The position numbers and the translations under genes are program-made. From the NCBI GenBank assembly GCA_902470805.1, contig CABRHX010000021.1, positions 1 to 34,154 on the forward strand: a stretch of DNA of 34,154 bases. The letters are read 5' to 3'. Position 1 is the stretch's first letter, and the number at the start of each line of letters is the position of its first letter. Positions 12,545 through 22,193 of this stretch are shown here, in pieces. The notes below the pieces were generated by a model that had not been told where the DNA came from, ran no database searches, and saw only the letters and a program-made list of their open reading frames with translations. The DNA comes from an uncultured Collinsella sp. (GTDB lineage: Bacteria > Actinomycetota > Coriobacteriia > Coriobacteriales > Coriobacteriaceae).

Positions 12545-15500
12545 CTAGCGAGGCCTATCCGAATTGATCTCATCGGCGGTGTCGTTTTCGAGCGCCGTGC
12601 GGCGGGCGCTGTAGGCGACAAGGCCGGCGCCAGCTGCGGCGAGTGCTGCAGCGGCTGCCATGAGGGGAGCGTTGACATCGCTCGTGCCCGCAAGCACGCC
12701 CGCTTTTCCGGAATGCTTGTTATTGCCGTGATCCTTGCCGCTGCCAGAGCCACTGCCGCCACCGGAGCTGCTTCCGCCGGAGCCGCCGCCCTTGTCAGTA
12801 CCGCCGCCACTCGAGTCGCCACCGCCGTCCGCCGTCATCGGTGCATCGTGAAGCCCCGTCGTATCCGCGCTGTCGCATACGCCGACCTGAACTTTTGAGC
12901 GTTCGCATGCCGCGTCGGGCACATGAAGCTCGTGCAGTACGGCACCCAGCGCCGAGTTTGCGCCCGGTCGAATTTCCTCGAGCGTTACGGGATCGAGCGC
13001 CACCAGATTACGCGCCTTCGCATACAGCGTTACGCGTTTGCCCACTTCGTCGCTCCAACTCTCGGGGATGGCGAAGCTCATGCGGAACTGTGCCGTGCAA
13101 CCCGGTGCCAGCACGGCGTTGCCGCTGTCGGCTGCCAGCGGGTGCGTAGCGAAGCGCTCGCCCAGCGTCTCGAGCGCGTACTTCACATGTGCCATGTCGT
13201 TGGCCGAAGCGTCCTCGGCAAGCTCTGGATCGTAGATCGAAGCCATGCGTGCGTTCATTCCGAATCCGATGGATGCGCTGGAGAACGGCTGGCTGGAGCC
13301 CTCTCGGTATAGATCGATCGTGCCGGCGGTCAGCAAGGTGTTGCCGTCGTTTCGCACCGTGACCATGAAGGATTCGCCTGCCGCTCCGGGCACCACCGCG
13401 CCCGAGGTAGCGACCGCGCCCGTCGGAGTGGCACACGCCACCAAGGGCACTTCGATGCCGTGCAGCTCTGCCTCGCTCTTCTCCGCGCTCACAATGTGCG
13501 TGGCGAGCGCGGAGAGCATGCCTCCCGACGTTAAAAATGTCGTTATCTGATCGACGGGATGGTCTAGCTCGCACATCACGAACGGCTCCGTAAACAGATC
13601 GCCTGCCAAGGTGCTGGCGAAGATGCGGAAGTGCTTGCCCATCACTGCTACCGGGTTGCCTTCTTCGTCGTAGGTCTGTCCCACCTTGCCATCGGTGTTC
13701 TCTACATAGAGCACGCACCTGCCGTTGTTGCTTACGCTAAACGATGCTGGGCCACAGCCTGCGGCACCCACGGGCTGCGTTGCAAAGGCCGATGCGCCTC
13801 GCGTCCAAGTAATATGCTGCAGTTGCTCGTTGACGGTTGCCAAAAAGCCCGAATGTTGTGGCCACGGCACCGCGTGGGGCACTGTGACATCTGGCGACAT
13901 AACGCCCCAGCCCGCAATGGACTGGCCGATTACGGCGTACGATGCGCAGCCACAACCGCCTGCAGTCTCGTATGCAACGGGCACCACCATTTTGCCATTG
14001 ATATTCTCGGACGCGCCCAGCTCGATGCTCGACGGTGCTTGCGGAAAGCGGAGAACTTGGCGGAACGTCAGGCTGTCGCCCAAATCATCCGACCACAGGG
14101 TAAAGCATTCCAGCGCAACCTCGGCCTCGCTACCGAGCGTCTTTTCTGCGGTGGCTCCGTGGCGGTGGAGGTAGGCGCCCGACAGACGTCCGTCGACCAG
14201 CGTCTTGCCCACCGTGATGCGTGGGCACTGCAGGCAATGGTAGCCATCCTCCTGAAGGCGGCCGCGCGAGATGCTGCGCCATGACGTGTGCGATATCACG
14301 CGAACTCCGTCGTTGCTTATGCGCAGGCGCACAACGGACAGTATGCCGGATGTGCTCGCCGTATCGAAAAGGGTGTTGTCGCCGGCGGGGCGCTCACCCG
14401 AGACCAGCAGCACGTAGGCGTCCTGGTTTCCTCTTCCGTCTGTATATTCCACCACGTCGAAGTCGTAATCGAATATGCCGTTGCGCTCCACATCGCCCTC
14501 GCCAAACCCAAGGGGAAAGTCCACGGGCGTGGGAGCGGACCACGTGCCGTTTGCCTTTGTGTGCACCACCAGGCGCGAGCGACCATTGTCGCCGTAGCGC
14601 ACCGAGGCGATACGGAACAGGCATTCTACGCCGGCGATAATCGCCAGCTTCATGTGGGCTTCGCTGAGCACGCCAGTAAACAGCACGTTGTCGCTCGAGG
14701 GCTTGATGCCGCCACGCTCGTCCTCCGATACACCAGCAGAATTGGCGTTGGGGTCCGCAACGGCGTCCTTCGCCTGCCCGATATGGGCGTACGCATACAT
14801 CGGCGCGGCGTTTTCGTCGTTCTCTATCAGTGCATGGACGAAATGCTCGATCTGTCCCGTGTCGTCGCTTTCTGCATCCGCCTTGAGCTCAATGCGCGTG
14901 ACCGCTTGATCCCAATCGCGCACGACAGGCGCGACGTTTACGGCGGTGGCCTTAACCTCGGCGCGTGCGAGTAGCTCGGCGTTGGTGACGATGGTGGCCG
15001 ATGCGATAAATTGCGGTACGCCGCCCGCCTCGATGTTGCCGGGCGTGCCGAAGCAGGCATCCAACGTGTAAGGCGTATCTCCGCCCAATGCGAGCTCAGA
15101 GCGCTGGAGCACATACTGGTTACCATTGTTCACCGACATATTCCACGAATCGAGGAGCGTGGGCCACGACCCCGACCAAGCCTTGGTGGTCCACTTGAAC
15201 ATTACGAACTGGAGTATCACATCGACATCGACGTCCGCACCCACGCGCAGCCGCGGAAGCTGGTGTCCATCTGCCTTCTCGTACCCAATGAACAGCGTGA
15301 GGGATGCAGCGCCGCGCACGGCAGACGAAGCGACGCCTGCAACGCCGGCGCCAAAGGTGACGGCAAGCCCGATCTGGATGGTGAACGAGCCCGAGGTGTT
15401 TGAATAGTCGAGCGAAATGTTTTTAAAAAACGCCGCGCCGCTGCCGTGCGTGTGGGCACCCACGGCGAGCGCCAGCTTCGCCAGCACCCAGGGGTTGACG

Positions 15501-16930
15501 TTTAGGAAAAACGGCACCGGTCCTAGGGTAAACTGCTCGGTCCAATTGAGGTCGGTTCTTATCTGGAAGAGAGCCTTGATATTGCCGTATGCGGGGTCGT
15601 TGTTGTTACCCCAGGTTTTGCCCACCCAATCGTAGGCGAGCGAGCCGTACAGCTGTGTGGCGATATCCATCGTGAACAGCAGCGTGCAATGGTGGCGAAG
15701 GAGCTTGGTGTTTCTTGGATCGGTGCCCGAACCGGCACTCATACTCTTGTACTGATTCCACTTCCCCTCCATCTCGTCGAGGTAGCGGTTTGCCTGCTTG
15801 GCGCCCGATTCACGCGGCGATTTCTTCCAGTATTCCGGATCAGGGTTGCCCGAATCGTTCATGTAGCCGACCGGTTTGTATCCTCCGCCAAACAGCACGT
15901 ACCCGGCAAAAGAGAAATCGAACAAAATGGGGAACGAGGGCATCCAGCACGTGAACTTATTGCCGCCGATGCCGGGAAACGCCGCCGGGAAATCAAACGG
16001 AGTGATCTCTTGGTCCATGGTAGTGGGGACGATAGTGGTCGATCCGGATTCCGCCTTTGCCGCCGGCGCGGTAACAACGGCCATAGGGGATGAGAGCGTG
16101 TAGGTTTTGCCCTGGTAGTCGAGGACAAAGCGCAGCTTGCACCCTTCCTCCAGAAGGTTTGACGCTGCATCGAGGAACTTGTCTTCGAGCGTGAACGTCG
16201 CCAGATTATTCGTGCCCGATGCGCTGGCCTTGACTTGGCCAATCTGCGTGACGGTTTCGGGTGAGCTACTCGTGGCGGGCATTACCTTATTGATGTGCAG
16301 CGTTGCCTGTCCACCCTGTGGCAGATGTGCCTGCACGGTAAAAGCGTGCGTGTTGGGCTGGTCGTTTGCTGCTTCGTCCGCTGGCATTGCCATAAACGTG
16401 GCGTCGGCGTACTGGATGTCCCATTCGTCGAATGTGAGCTGGCGGAAGTACGGCTCGCCGTCGGAAAGCGGACGCGTGGGCGCGGTTATAGCGGTGCCGC
16501 CTTGGACGCGCGCGAGGGGAATCTCGACATCGCGGTAGCCCGCCATGCTAATGGAGATGCCGCCGTTAAAGTCGTACGCGTCGAGAAGCGTCGCCTCGTC
16601 CACGTAGCCTTCTGAAAGCGGCGCGACCTCAAAGATGGCCGTGCCTTCGTCATCGGTAGCGGCGGTGAGCTGCTTGCCTGCGGCATAGCGCGATGTGAGT
16701 GTGACCTGGGCACCCGTGATGGGCGTATTCTTGTTGGCGACGTCGACCACGACCACACCGAACATGGTGCGCGAGAGAACGAGCACCCTGAAGGGGTCTT
16801 TTTCGTCGGCATGGGCTTCGGTGGGTGCGAACGGCAATATGAAGGCGTTTGCGCTTCCCGGCACGCGCGGCATCATAATGCTCGCTAACGAGGACGCTCC
16901 GGCGACAAGTAACGAACGGCGATCAAGCAT
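12545..16930 (-). CDS. Giant Tat-type exported surface protein
   Basis: A 1461-residue protein. The ATG at 16928-16930 follows GGGAG; the frame is open further upstream but only with Arg-rich noncoding-looking sequence. MLDRRSLLVAGASSLAS carries a twin-arginine-like start, with a likely cut after AHA near residue 42. Next comes a carboxypeptidase-regulatory-like beta-sandwich (about 48-150: GVVVVDVANKNTPITGAQVTL, then a GTAIFEV strand). The middle thousand residues are unassigned, with Trp-rich stretches and several possible propeller-like segments. A Gly/Ser-rich linker (about 1365-1405) ends in LAGTSD (1413-1418), a hydrophobic Ala-rich stretch and ARR, which looks like a non-canonical sortase signal. 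A LuxR-type regulator and a two-component pair lie directly upstream on the same strand and probably control it. Confidence 0.8.
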   Translation of the reverse strand: MLDRRSLLVAGASSLASIMMPRVPGSANAFILPFAPTEAHADEKDPFRVLVLSRTMFGVVVVDVANKNTPITGAQVTLTSRYAAGKQLTAATDDEGTAIFEVAPLSEGYVDEATLLDAYDFNGGISISMAGYRDVEIPLARVQGGTAITAPTRPLSDGEPYFRQLTFDEWDIQYADATFMAMPADEAANDQPNTHAFTVQAHLPQGGQATLHINKVMPATSSSPETVTQIGQVKASASGTNNLATFTLEDKFLDAASNLLEEGCKLRFVLDYQGKTYTLSSPMAVVTAPAAKAESGSTTIVPTTMDQEITPFDFPAAFPGIGGNKFTCWMPSFPILFDFSFAGYVLFGGGYKPVGYMNDSGNPDPEYWKKSPRESGAKQANRYLDEMEGKWNQYKSMSAGSGTDPRNTKLLRHHCTLLFTMDIATQLYGSLAYDWVGKTWGNNNDPAYGNIKALFQIRTDLNWTEQFTLGPVPFFLNVNPWVLAKLALAVGAHTHGSGAAFFKNISLDYSNTSGSFTIQIGLAVTFGAGVAGVASSAVRGAASLTLFIGYEKADGHQLPRLRVGADVDVDVILQFVMFKWTTKAWSGSWPTLLDSWNMSVNNGNQYVLQRSELALGGDTPYTLDACFGTPGNIEAGGVPQFIASATIVTNAELLARAEVKATAVNVAPVVRDWDQAVTRIELKADAESDDTGQIEHFVHALIENDENAAPMYAYAHIGQAKDAVADPNANSAGVSEDERGGIKPSSDNVLFTGVLSEAHMKLAIIAGVECLFRIASVRYGDNGRSRLVVHTKANGTWSAPTPVDFPLGFGEGDVERNGIFDYDFDVVEYTDGRGNQDAYVLLVSGERPAGDNTLFDTASTSGILSVVRLRISNDGVRVISHTSWRSISRGRLQEDGYHCLQCPRITVGKTLVDGRLSGAYLHRHGATAEKTLGSEAEVALECFTLWSDDLGDSLTFRQVLRFPQAPSSIELGASENINGKMVVPVAYETAGGCGCASYAVIGQSIAGWGVMSPDVTVPHAVPWPQHSGFLATVNEQLQHITWTRGASAFATQPVGAAGCGPASFSVSNNGRCVLYVENTDGKVGQTYDEEGNPVAVMGKHFRIFASTLAGDLFTEPFVMCELDHPVDQITTFLTSGGMLSALATHIVSAEKSEAELHGIEVPLVACATPTGAVATSGAVVPGAAGESFMVTVRNDGNTLLTAGTIDLYREGSSQPFSSASIGFGMNARMASIYDPELAEDASANDMAHVKYALETLGERFATHPLAADSGNAVLAPGCTAQFRMSFAIPESWSDEVGKRVTLYAKARNLVALDPVTLEEIRPGANSALGAVLHELHVPDAACERSKVQVGVCDSADTTGLHDAPMTADGGGDSSGGGTDKGGGSGGSSSGGGSGSGSGKDHGNNKHSGKAGVLAGTSDVNAPLMAAAAALAAAGAGLVAYSARRTALENDTADEINSDRPR

Positions 16931-17085
16931 CTTGGGCTCCCATCCCGCAAGTATCGGTGGAAATAATCCAATTTTGCGAGAAGGCGCCCCGTGGCGGTAG
17001 TGCCGTTCAAGGGTCAAAATGTCCAAATTGATCGAGCGAAGCGCCGGGTTCCGGAACGCGTTCGATGCGCTTGGTAGTCCGGTCG

Positions 17086-18090
17086 CTAACGTAACATATG
17101 CGCGACCAGCTCGGCGCGTGTGCCGATGCCAAGCTTTGCGTATACGCCGGATAGGCGGTTTTTGACGGTGCCCGGCGATACTCCCATATGGCGTGCGATT
17201 TCGGCGTTGGTCCACCCACGACAGGCGAGCATGGCCATGGTGAATTCCGTGGTCGTTAGATCGTCGGCAACGTCCTCGCCCGAATCGGGGTTGTGGATGC
17301 GCCGCCAGCCGTAGCTGAAGCGGTATGTGATCTCGATGATGCGCGCGAAGTCGTCAGGGTATTGCGTTTTTAGGCACGCCTCGATAAGCCCCTGCAAAAG
17401 GCCGTGGTGCTCGCCGATGAGCTCGATAAGGCCGTCGGGACGCGCAATGTTCCAAGCAATTCCGAAGTGCGTTTTTGCGGCGTCGATGTCCTTGAGGCTC
17501 ATGCATGCCATGGAAGCTGCCAGGTGAAGGAACAGTTCCGAGATCGGATAGCTTCCCTGTTTCATGATCAGGGCGTTTTCCGCCATGCCCAGACTGCGGC
17601 CATATTCGCCGCGCAGGTACAGGGCATGCGCCATCACGTAGCTGGCGAACAGGCGCAGGCCTTCGGGTAGATGCGCCGCAAGCGGATAAAACTCTTCGGC
17701 AGAATACGGGGAAGGCAAGTGTAGCAGGACGCTTGCGGCCGAGGCGAACAGGATACGCATGGCATGGACGGCGAGCGATTCTTCGTTGGTGGGCGTATCG
17801 AGGATGCCCGCAAGACAACGGCGGGCGTCGGCGATACGGTTGAGCGACAGACTGGCATATCCGCAGATAAAGCATGCGGAATAGCGCAGTGCGGGGTCGG
17901 TGGCGTCAAGATAGGGACGCGCCGTCTTGGCAGCGAGGGCGGCCTGTCCGCGAAAGTACAGCGCTTCTGCCGTGGCGATGGTGCGTGAATCGGGGTCGGA
18001 AATGCCTGCAACCGCAGTGTCAATCTGCCCCGGCACAAAGGCAGTGCACATCAACGGCATGGGAACGCATGGGTAGCCATCGCAGTCCAT
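17086..18090 (-). CDS. LuxR-family transcriptional regulator
   Basis: A 334-residue protein. The ATG at 18088-18090 (after GGGAGATGGAAG) is preferred; the open frame continues upstream but overlaps the kinase gene and shows no domain. Residues about 30-260 form a helical-repeat, TPR-like sensor region with many Ala/Leu helices. The C-terminal GerE-type helix-turn-helix reads TTTEFTMAMLACRGWTNAEIA, then MGVSPGTVKNRLSGVYAKLG. It lies 68 bases after the kinase stop and 155 bases before the giant surface gene, so it is a natural candidate activator of that gene. The ligand or signal is unknown. Confidence 0.85.
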   Translation of the reverse strand: MDCDGYPCVPMPLMCTAFVPGQIDTAVAGISDPDSRTIATAEALYFRGQAALAAKTARPYLDATDPALRYSACFICGYASLSLNRIADARRCLAGILDTPTNEESLAVHAMRILFASAASVLLHLPSPYSAEEFYPLAAHLPEGLRLFASYVMAHALYLRGEYGRSLGMAENALIMKQGSYPISELFLHLAASMACMSLKDIDAAKTHFGIAWNIARPDGLIELIGEHHGLLQGLIEACLKTQYPDDFARIIEITYRFSYGWRRIHNPDSGEDVADDLTTTEFTMAMLACRGWTNAEIARHMGVSPGTVKNRLSGVYAKLGIGTRAELVAHMLR

Positions 18091-18158
18091 CTTCCATCTC
18101 CCAACAGCTGGCAACAATAGCAGCAATTGTACTCCTGTTGCTCGGGACCCCTTTCGTT

Positions 18159-19310
18159 TTACTGTTTGGTTGACGCTGCGGATCGTTTTGGAAGGCTTAC
18201 GAGCATGGTGGTCCCGTTCTCGGAACTTGCTTCGACCTCTACCGTGCCACCGTGAAGCGCTGCAATCTCCCAAACGAGCGCTAGTCCGAGTCCTGCGCCG
18301 CCATATGCCCTGCTGCGGGATTTATCCAGGCGAAAGAACGGTTGGAAGATGCTCTCACGGTACTGCTTGGGTATTCCCGGGCCCTGGTCTTCGACTCGCA
18401 GGAACACATGGCTGTCGCTGTCGCTGATGGAGACGTTGACAGTCGAGCCGGAGCGGCTGTAACGGATGGCGTTTTCGACCAGATTAAACACCAGCCGATA
18501 GAGGAGCGTGTCGCTCCCGATTACTAAAGCGTCTCCAGCACAATTGAGGGCTATGCCCTTATCCTCGGCAAGTGGCGCAAGATCGGTGAGGACCTCTTCG
18601 GACAGGGGGCCGAGTTCAACAGCGTCCCCGCAAGGGACACTGCGGAGCTCACTCATCTCGAGCAATACCTTGGTCATTCGAGACATGCGCTCAGTTTGTT
18701 CTTGTAGCAGGCCGAGCAGCTCGGCTGTTTCGGGTTGCAAACCGGAGTGCTCGGAGATGAATAGTTCAATCTGTGCTTGCATAAGGGCGAGCGGGGTGCG
18801 CAGCTCGTGTGCGGCGTTGCCGGTAAACTGACGCTGTGCAGAGAACCCTTCGCCAAGACGAGCGATCATGTCGTTGAAAGAGGCGCTGCATCGTTGTAGC
18901 TCGGTGGGCATATCTTCATTGAGTCTGATTTCGCTTAGGTTGTCAGGCTGCACGCGCTCAACCTGGGCTGCAAAAGCCCGTAGCGGTTTAAGTGCACGGC
19001 CGCTCACAAAGTATGCCAGCACGCCGCCAAGGAGCGTGACTCCAGCCGTGATGTACCAGGCTGTCGTGCCAAAAGACTCCTGTGCGTCGTTTACGACGAT
19101 CGTGACTCTGTCATCGGGGACCGCTTTCGTCGGGTCGAATGCCTGGGGCGAATCTTCGCCGGTTGCCTTAAAGGCCGAGATGTTACTGCCGATGGCATCC
19201 ATGTAGCGCATGCCCGTATAGCCGACCAGGCAGTTCGTCAGCACGCATGCCGCACACGTGAGCAGTGCCGTCATAATCGTTATGCGCCATTGCAGCGAAA
19301 GCCTTTTCAT
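18159..19310 (-). CDS. Sensor histidine kinase
   Basis: A 383-residue membrane kinase whose ATG overlaps the end of the response regulator gene by 4 bases (ATGA), indicating translational coupling. It has two membrane segments (about 9-31 and 85-102) around a short extracellular loop (about 35-82), a HAMP domain (about 103-155), a HisKA domain with His168 in NAAHELRTPLAL, and a HATPase_c domain with N-box NLVENAIRYS, G1 EDQGPGIP and G2 GGAGLGLAL. It phosphorylates the OmpR-type partner. The genes running away from the divergent promoter (20072 onward) are the most likely targets, together with the downstream LuxR and surface genes. Confidence 0.93.
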   Translation of the reverse strand: MKRLSLQWRITIMTALLTCAACVLTNCLVGYTGMRYMDAIGSNISAFKATGEDSPQAFDPTKAVPDDRVTIVVNDAQESFGTTAWYITAGVTLLGGVLAYFVSGRALKPLRAFAAQVERVQPDNLSEIRLNEDMPTELQRCSASFNDMIARLGEGFSAQRQFTGNAAHELRTPLALMQAQIELFISEHSGLQPETAELLGLLQEQTERMSRMTKVLLEMSELRSVPCGDAVELGPLSEEVLTDLAPLAEDKGIALNCAGDALVIGSDTLLYRLVFNLVENAIRYSRSGSTVNVSISDSDSHVFLRVEDQGPGIPKQYRESIFQPFFRLDKSRSRAYGGAGLGLALVWEIAALHGGTVEVEASSENGTTMLVSLPKRSAASTKQ

Positions 19311-19981
19311 TCGCTATCCTCCATAACGTAGCCCTCTCCAATCCGATTGCGAATCGGGTCGTATCCCAAAGCGCTGCGTAGCTTTTTGCGGAGTGACGAG
19401 ATGTGAACGCGGGTTGCGTTGCTAAAGCTGTTCACGCTGCTATCCCAAACGTGCTCGATAAGCTCCTCTTGACTTACCGGACGCCCCTGATTAAGCATCA
19501 GGTATTCCAAGATTCCCGTTTCCTTGCGTGTAAGAGATAAGGCCTCGCTGCCCACGGAAGCGATGCGCGCCTTGGTGTCAAAGCTGAGTTTTCCGCAGGT
19601 TAATACTATGTCGCTTTGTGCGAAGCGCCTGAGGGTAAGGCTGCGGATCCTTGCCGCAAGTTCGTCCAGATGAAACGGCTTGGTGAGGTAATCGTTGGCG
19701 CCGGCATCGAGTCCGTCGACCTTATCGGATACTTCGCCACGCGCGGACAGAATCAGCACCTTGGTCTCGCAGTCGGTTTTCCTAAGTTCCCTGAGTACGG
19801 TCATGCCGTCGATACGGGGAAGGTTGAGGTCGAGTACCACGAGGTCAAAGACTTCGACGCCCAGCAGGTCGAGCGCCTCCTGTCCGTCGTGACAGCAGTC
19901 GACGCTGTATGCCAGGTTTCGCAAGCTGCGCGCGATTGCGTCACACAGCGCCCGCTCGTCCTCGACGATCAAAATACGCAT
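19307..19981 (-). CDS. OmpR/PhoB-family response regulator
   Basis: A 224-residue protein; the ATG at 19979-19981 follows AAGGAG by 7 bases, better than an in-frame ATG 18 bases upstream. The receiver domain has Glu8/Asp9, phospho-acceptor Asp51 (VVLDLNLP), Ser79 and Lys101 (LTKPF). The C-terminal winged helix (about 128-224) shows LTRKETGILEYLM, a VSQEELIEHVW segment and RVHISSLRKKLR. It is the first gene of the minus-strand regulator cluster and is divergent from the CD1871A/4Fe-4S/thioredoxin cassette, with 90 bases between the starts. TATAGT at 20025-20030 is a possible -10 in that gap, without a good -35. Confidence 0.95.
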   Translation of the reverse strand: MRILIVEDERALCDAIARSLRNLAYSVDCCHDGQEALDLLGVEVFDLVVLDLNLPRIDGMTVLRELRKTDCETKVLILSARGEVSDKVDGLDAGANDYLTKPFHLDELAARIRSLTLRRFAQSDIVLTCGKLSFDTKARIASVGSEALSLTRKETGILEYLMLNQGRPVSQEELIEHVWDSSVNSFSNATRVHISSLRKKLRSALGYDPIRNRIGEGYVMEDSE

Positions 19982-20071
19982 AACAGTCTCCTTGCACATT
20001 TCAAATCGCGCTTAACACGGATTTTATAGTCGATATGGTCCAATGGTCGCGTAACGAAAGGAGTGGTCGAG

Positions 20072-20218
20072 TTGTTCAAAGCGGTAAAACCCATGGTACA
20101 GGTCGCTTTGTTGATCGTCGGAATTGCCATGGTGTGCTTTGGTGTTATGCGTGGCGAGGCGGATGCCGTGCTGGCCAAAGCGATTAGGCTGTGCTTGGAG
20201 TGTATCGGAATTGGATAA
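20072..20218 (+). CDS. CD1871A-family CXXC mini-protein
   Basis: A 48-residue protein. The TTG at 20072 follows AAAGGAG by 8 bases; a GTG at 20063 would sit inside the ribosome site. One membrane segment (VQVALLIVGIAMVCFGVM) is followed by RGEADAVLAKAIRLCLECIGIG, the diagnostic C-terminal CxxC (CLEC) and IGIG ending of the CD1871A family. These mini-proteins are always found just before a membrane 4Fe-4S protein, as here: its last codons overlap the next start (TTGGATAA). It is probably a redox-active or cluster-associated subunit of that membrane protein. Too short for most gene finders. Confidence 0.88.
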   Translation: MFKAVKPMVQVALLIVGIAMVCFGVMRGEADAVLAKAIRLCLECIGIG

Positions 20219-21113
20219 AAGAGAAAACACTGCGTCGCATGTTTTGGCCCGATTTCGCGGATTCTTTCAGGCGGCGGCGACGCTGGTCACCAATATTCAC
20301 CTGCCAAACTTTGCCAAAGGCGGCATTTATCAGGGCGCGGGGAAAACAGTCTGCGTACCTGGACTTAATTGCTATTCGTGCCCCGCGGCATCGGGTGCGT
20401 GCCCCATCGGGTCGTTCCAGTCGGTGGTAGGTTCATCCAAGTTCAACTTTTCTTACTATGTCACCGGTACGCTCATTTTGCTCGGCGTGCTGCTGGGACG
20501 CTTTGTATGCGGCTTTCTGTGCCCGTTTGGCTGGCTGCAGGAGCTGCTTCATAAGATTCCCGGCAAAAAGCTTTCCACGAAAAAGCTTAAGCCGCTCACG
20601 TACATCAAGTACGTCGTGCTGCTGTTTGCCGTGGTGCTGCTGCCCGTCTTGATGGTTAACGACGTGGGCATGGGCGACCCATTCTTTTGCAAGTACATCT
20701 GTCCGCAGGGTGTGCTCGAGGGCGCCATTCCGCTGGCCATCGCCAATGCCGGCATTCGATCTGCGTTGGGACATCTCTTTACTTGGAAACTTGCCGTTCT
20801 CATTGCCGTGGTAGTGCTGAGCGTTTTGTTCTACCGCCCCTTCTGCAAATGGATTTGCCCACTCGGCGCATTCTATGCGCTCATGAATAGGGTGTCCTTG
20901 TTGGGGATTCAGGTTGACGCGTGCAAATGTGTCTCGTGCGGCAAGTGCTCAAAGGTTTGTCAGATGGACGTTGATGTGGTCCGCGCGCCCAATCATGCCG
21001 AATGTATCCGGTGCGGAAAGTGCATCGGGGCCTGTCCCGTCGATGCCATCAGCTATCGCTATGGCCTGGATGTGTCGGCGGAAAAGCTTCCCTTGACCGC
21101 TGATAAAAAGTAA
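20211..21113 (+). CDS. Membrane 4Fe-4S protein (NapH/polyferredoxin-like)
   Basis: A 300-residue membrane protein. Start inferred as TTG at 20211, overlapping the previous stop and preceded by a GGAG, with translational coupling; an ATG at 20124 lies inside the previous gene in another frame and is rejected. Membrane helices alternate with cysteine loops: NCYSCPAASGACPIG, then CGFLCPFGW, CKYICPQG and CKWICPLGA. These are typical of the NapH/NosR/RdxA group. Two ferredoxin motifs end the protein: CVSCGKCSKVC and CIRCGKCIGACP. It should pass electrons through the membrane, probably to the thioredoxin-like lipoprotein encoded next. Confidence 0.88.
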   Translation: MDKRENTASHVLARFRGFFQAAATLVTNIHLPNFAKGGIYQGAGKTVCVPGLNCYSCPAASGACPIGSFQSVVGSSKFNFSYYVTGTLILLGVLLGRFVCGFLCPFGWLQELLHKIPGKKLSTKKLKPLTYIKYVVLLFAVVLLPVLMVNDVGMGDPFFCKYICPQGVLEGAIPLAIANAGIRSALGHLFTWKLAVLIAVVVLSVLFYRPFCKWICPLGAFYALMNRVSLLGIQVDACKCVSCGKCSKVCQMDVDVVRAPNHAECIRCGKCIGACPVDAISYRYGLDVSAEKLPLTADKK

Positions 21114-21142
21114 ACAAGCTTCGACAAAACGGAGGAATGACT

Positions 21143-22114
21143 ATGAAGCTTTCTAAGATTGCGGCCCTGTTTATGGTGCCGGTATTGGCCTTGTGCCTTG
21201 TGGCATGTTCGGCGCCCGGTGGCAATGCGAGCGAATCTGCGAGCTCCGATCCTAAGATCGCAGAGCTCACTGCGCAGAAGCCGGCCAATGCCGACGAGGC
21301 CGCCGAGTTGTATGCAAAACTCATGCAGAAGGAGAACGAGATCTTTTCGAGTGATAACGCGCTGTGGGAAAAGGTATTCAATGCGGCAAATAAAGACTCG
21401 ACAATGATTGAGGACGGCAGCAATTACGGCGATTTCCTGCTCAAGACCATCGACGGCGCCAAGGATGAGTTCACGGCGGATGAGCTTAAGACGCTCAAGG
21501 CCGGTGCGCAGCAGATCAAGGAAATCGAGGACAAGCTCGAGAGCTTGGAGAAGGAGTTCCCCGGCTGTGGAAGCACGCCGAGCGCAGGCGAGAGCGTCGA
21601 CGCTTCGACCGCTGGCATGACGGCTGGTGCCAATGCTTCGAGCGAGGCGACGAAGTTCCCCAGCTTTATGGGCAAGGACCTGGACGGCAACGACGTGAGC
21701 AGCGACGAGCTGTTCTCTAAGAACAAGGTTACCGTCATGAACTTCTGGTTCACCACTTGCAAGCCGTGCGTGGGTGAGTTGGGCGATCTTGAGAAACTGA
21801 ATCAGGAGCTTGCCGAGAAGGGCGGCCAGGTCGTGGGCGTCAATTCCTTTACGCTCGATGGCAACAAGGGCGAGATTGCAGATGCCAAGGACGTGCTGAG
21901 CAAGAAGGGCGTGACATATAAGAACATCTGGTTCAAGTCGGATAGCGAGGCCGGTAAGTTTACGTCAAATTTGTTCTCGTTCCCGACGACGTATGTCATC
22001 GATCAGAATGGCAACATCGTAGGGGATCCAATCGTGGGAGCCATCAGCTCCGCCGAGCAGCGCGCAGCACTCGATAAGCTTATCGACCAGGCGATTGCGA
22101 ATAGCGAGCAGTAG
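21143..22114 (+). CDS. TlpA/ResA-like thioredoxin-fold lipoprotein
   Basis: A 323-residue lipoprotein. The ATG at 21143 has GGAGG 7 bases before it; an ATG at 21137 is too close. Lipobox LVAC gives Cys22. Residues about 30-140 form an Ala/Glu/Lys-rich helical region with no recognised fold. The C-terminal thioredoxin domain (about 170-323) has FWFTTCKPCVGEL, with the active-site pair Cys206 and Cys209, and a cis-Pro loop FSFPTTYVID. It likely reduces disulfides or hydroperoxides outside the membrane. It is the last gene of the cassette: 29 bases follow the 4Fe-4S gene, and a terminator lies 79 bases after the stop. Confidence 0.9.
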   Translation: MKLSKIAALFMVPVLALCLVACSAPGGNASESASSDPKIAELTAQKPANADEAAELYAKLMQKENEIFSSDNALWEKVFNAANKDSTMIEDGSNYGDFLLKTIDGAKDEFTADELKTLKAGAQQIKEIEDKLESLEKEFPGCGSTPSAGESVDASTAGMTAGANASSEATKFPSFMGKDLDGNDVSSDELFSKNKVTVMNFWFTTCKPCVGELGDLEKLNQELAEKGGQVVGVNSFTLDGNKGEIADAKDVLSKKGVTYKNIWFKSDSEAGKFTSNLFSFPTTYVIDQNGNIVGDPIVGAISSAEQRAALDKLIDQAIANSEQ

Positions 22115-22193
22115 AAAACGCGTAAAGCATAGCGTGGATCGTGTGTCGCTGTGCAAAGTAGTCCGCTACCTTTCAAGATAAGCTCCACCATAT

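Noticed and set aside
16931..17215. N-terminal extension of the giant surface protein
   Set aside because: Arg-rich sequence overlapping the LuxR gene; the RR signal begins at 16930 after a ribosome site.
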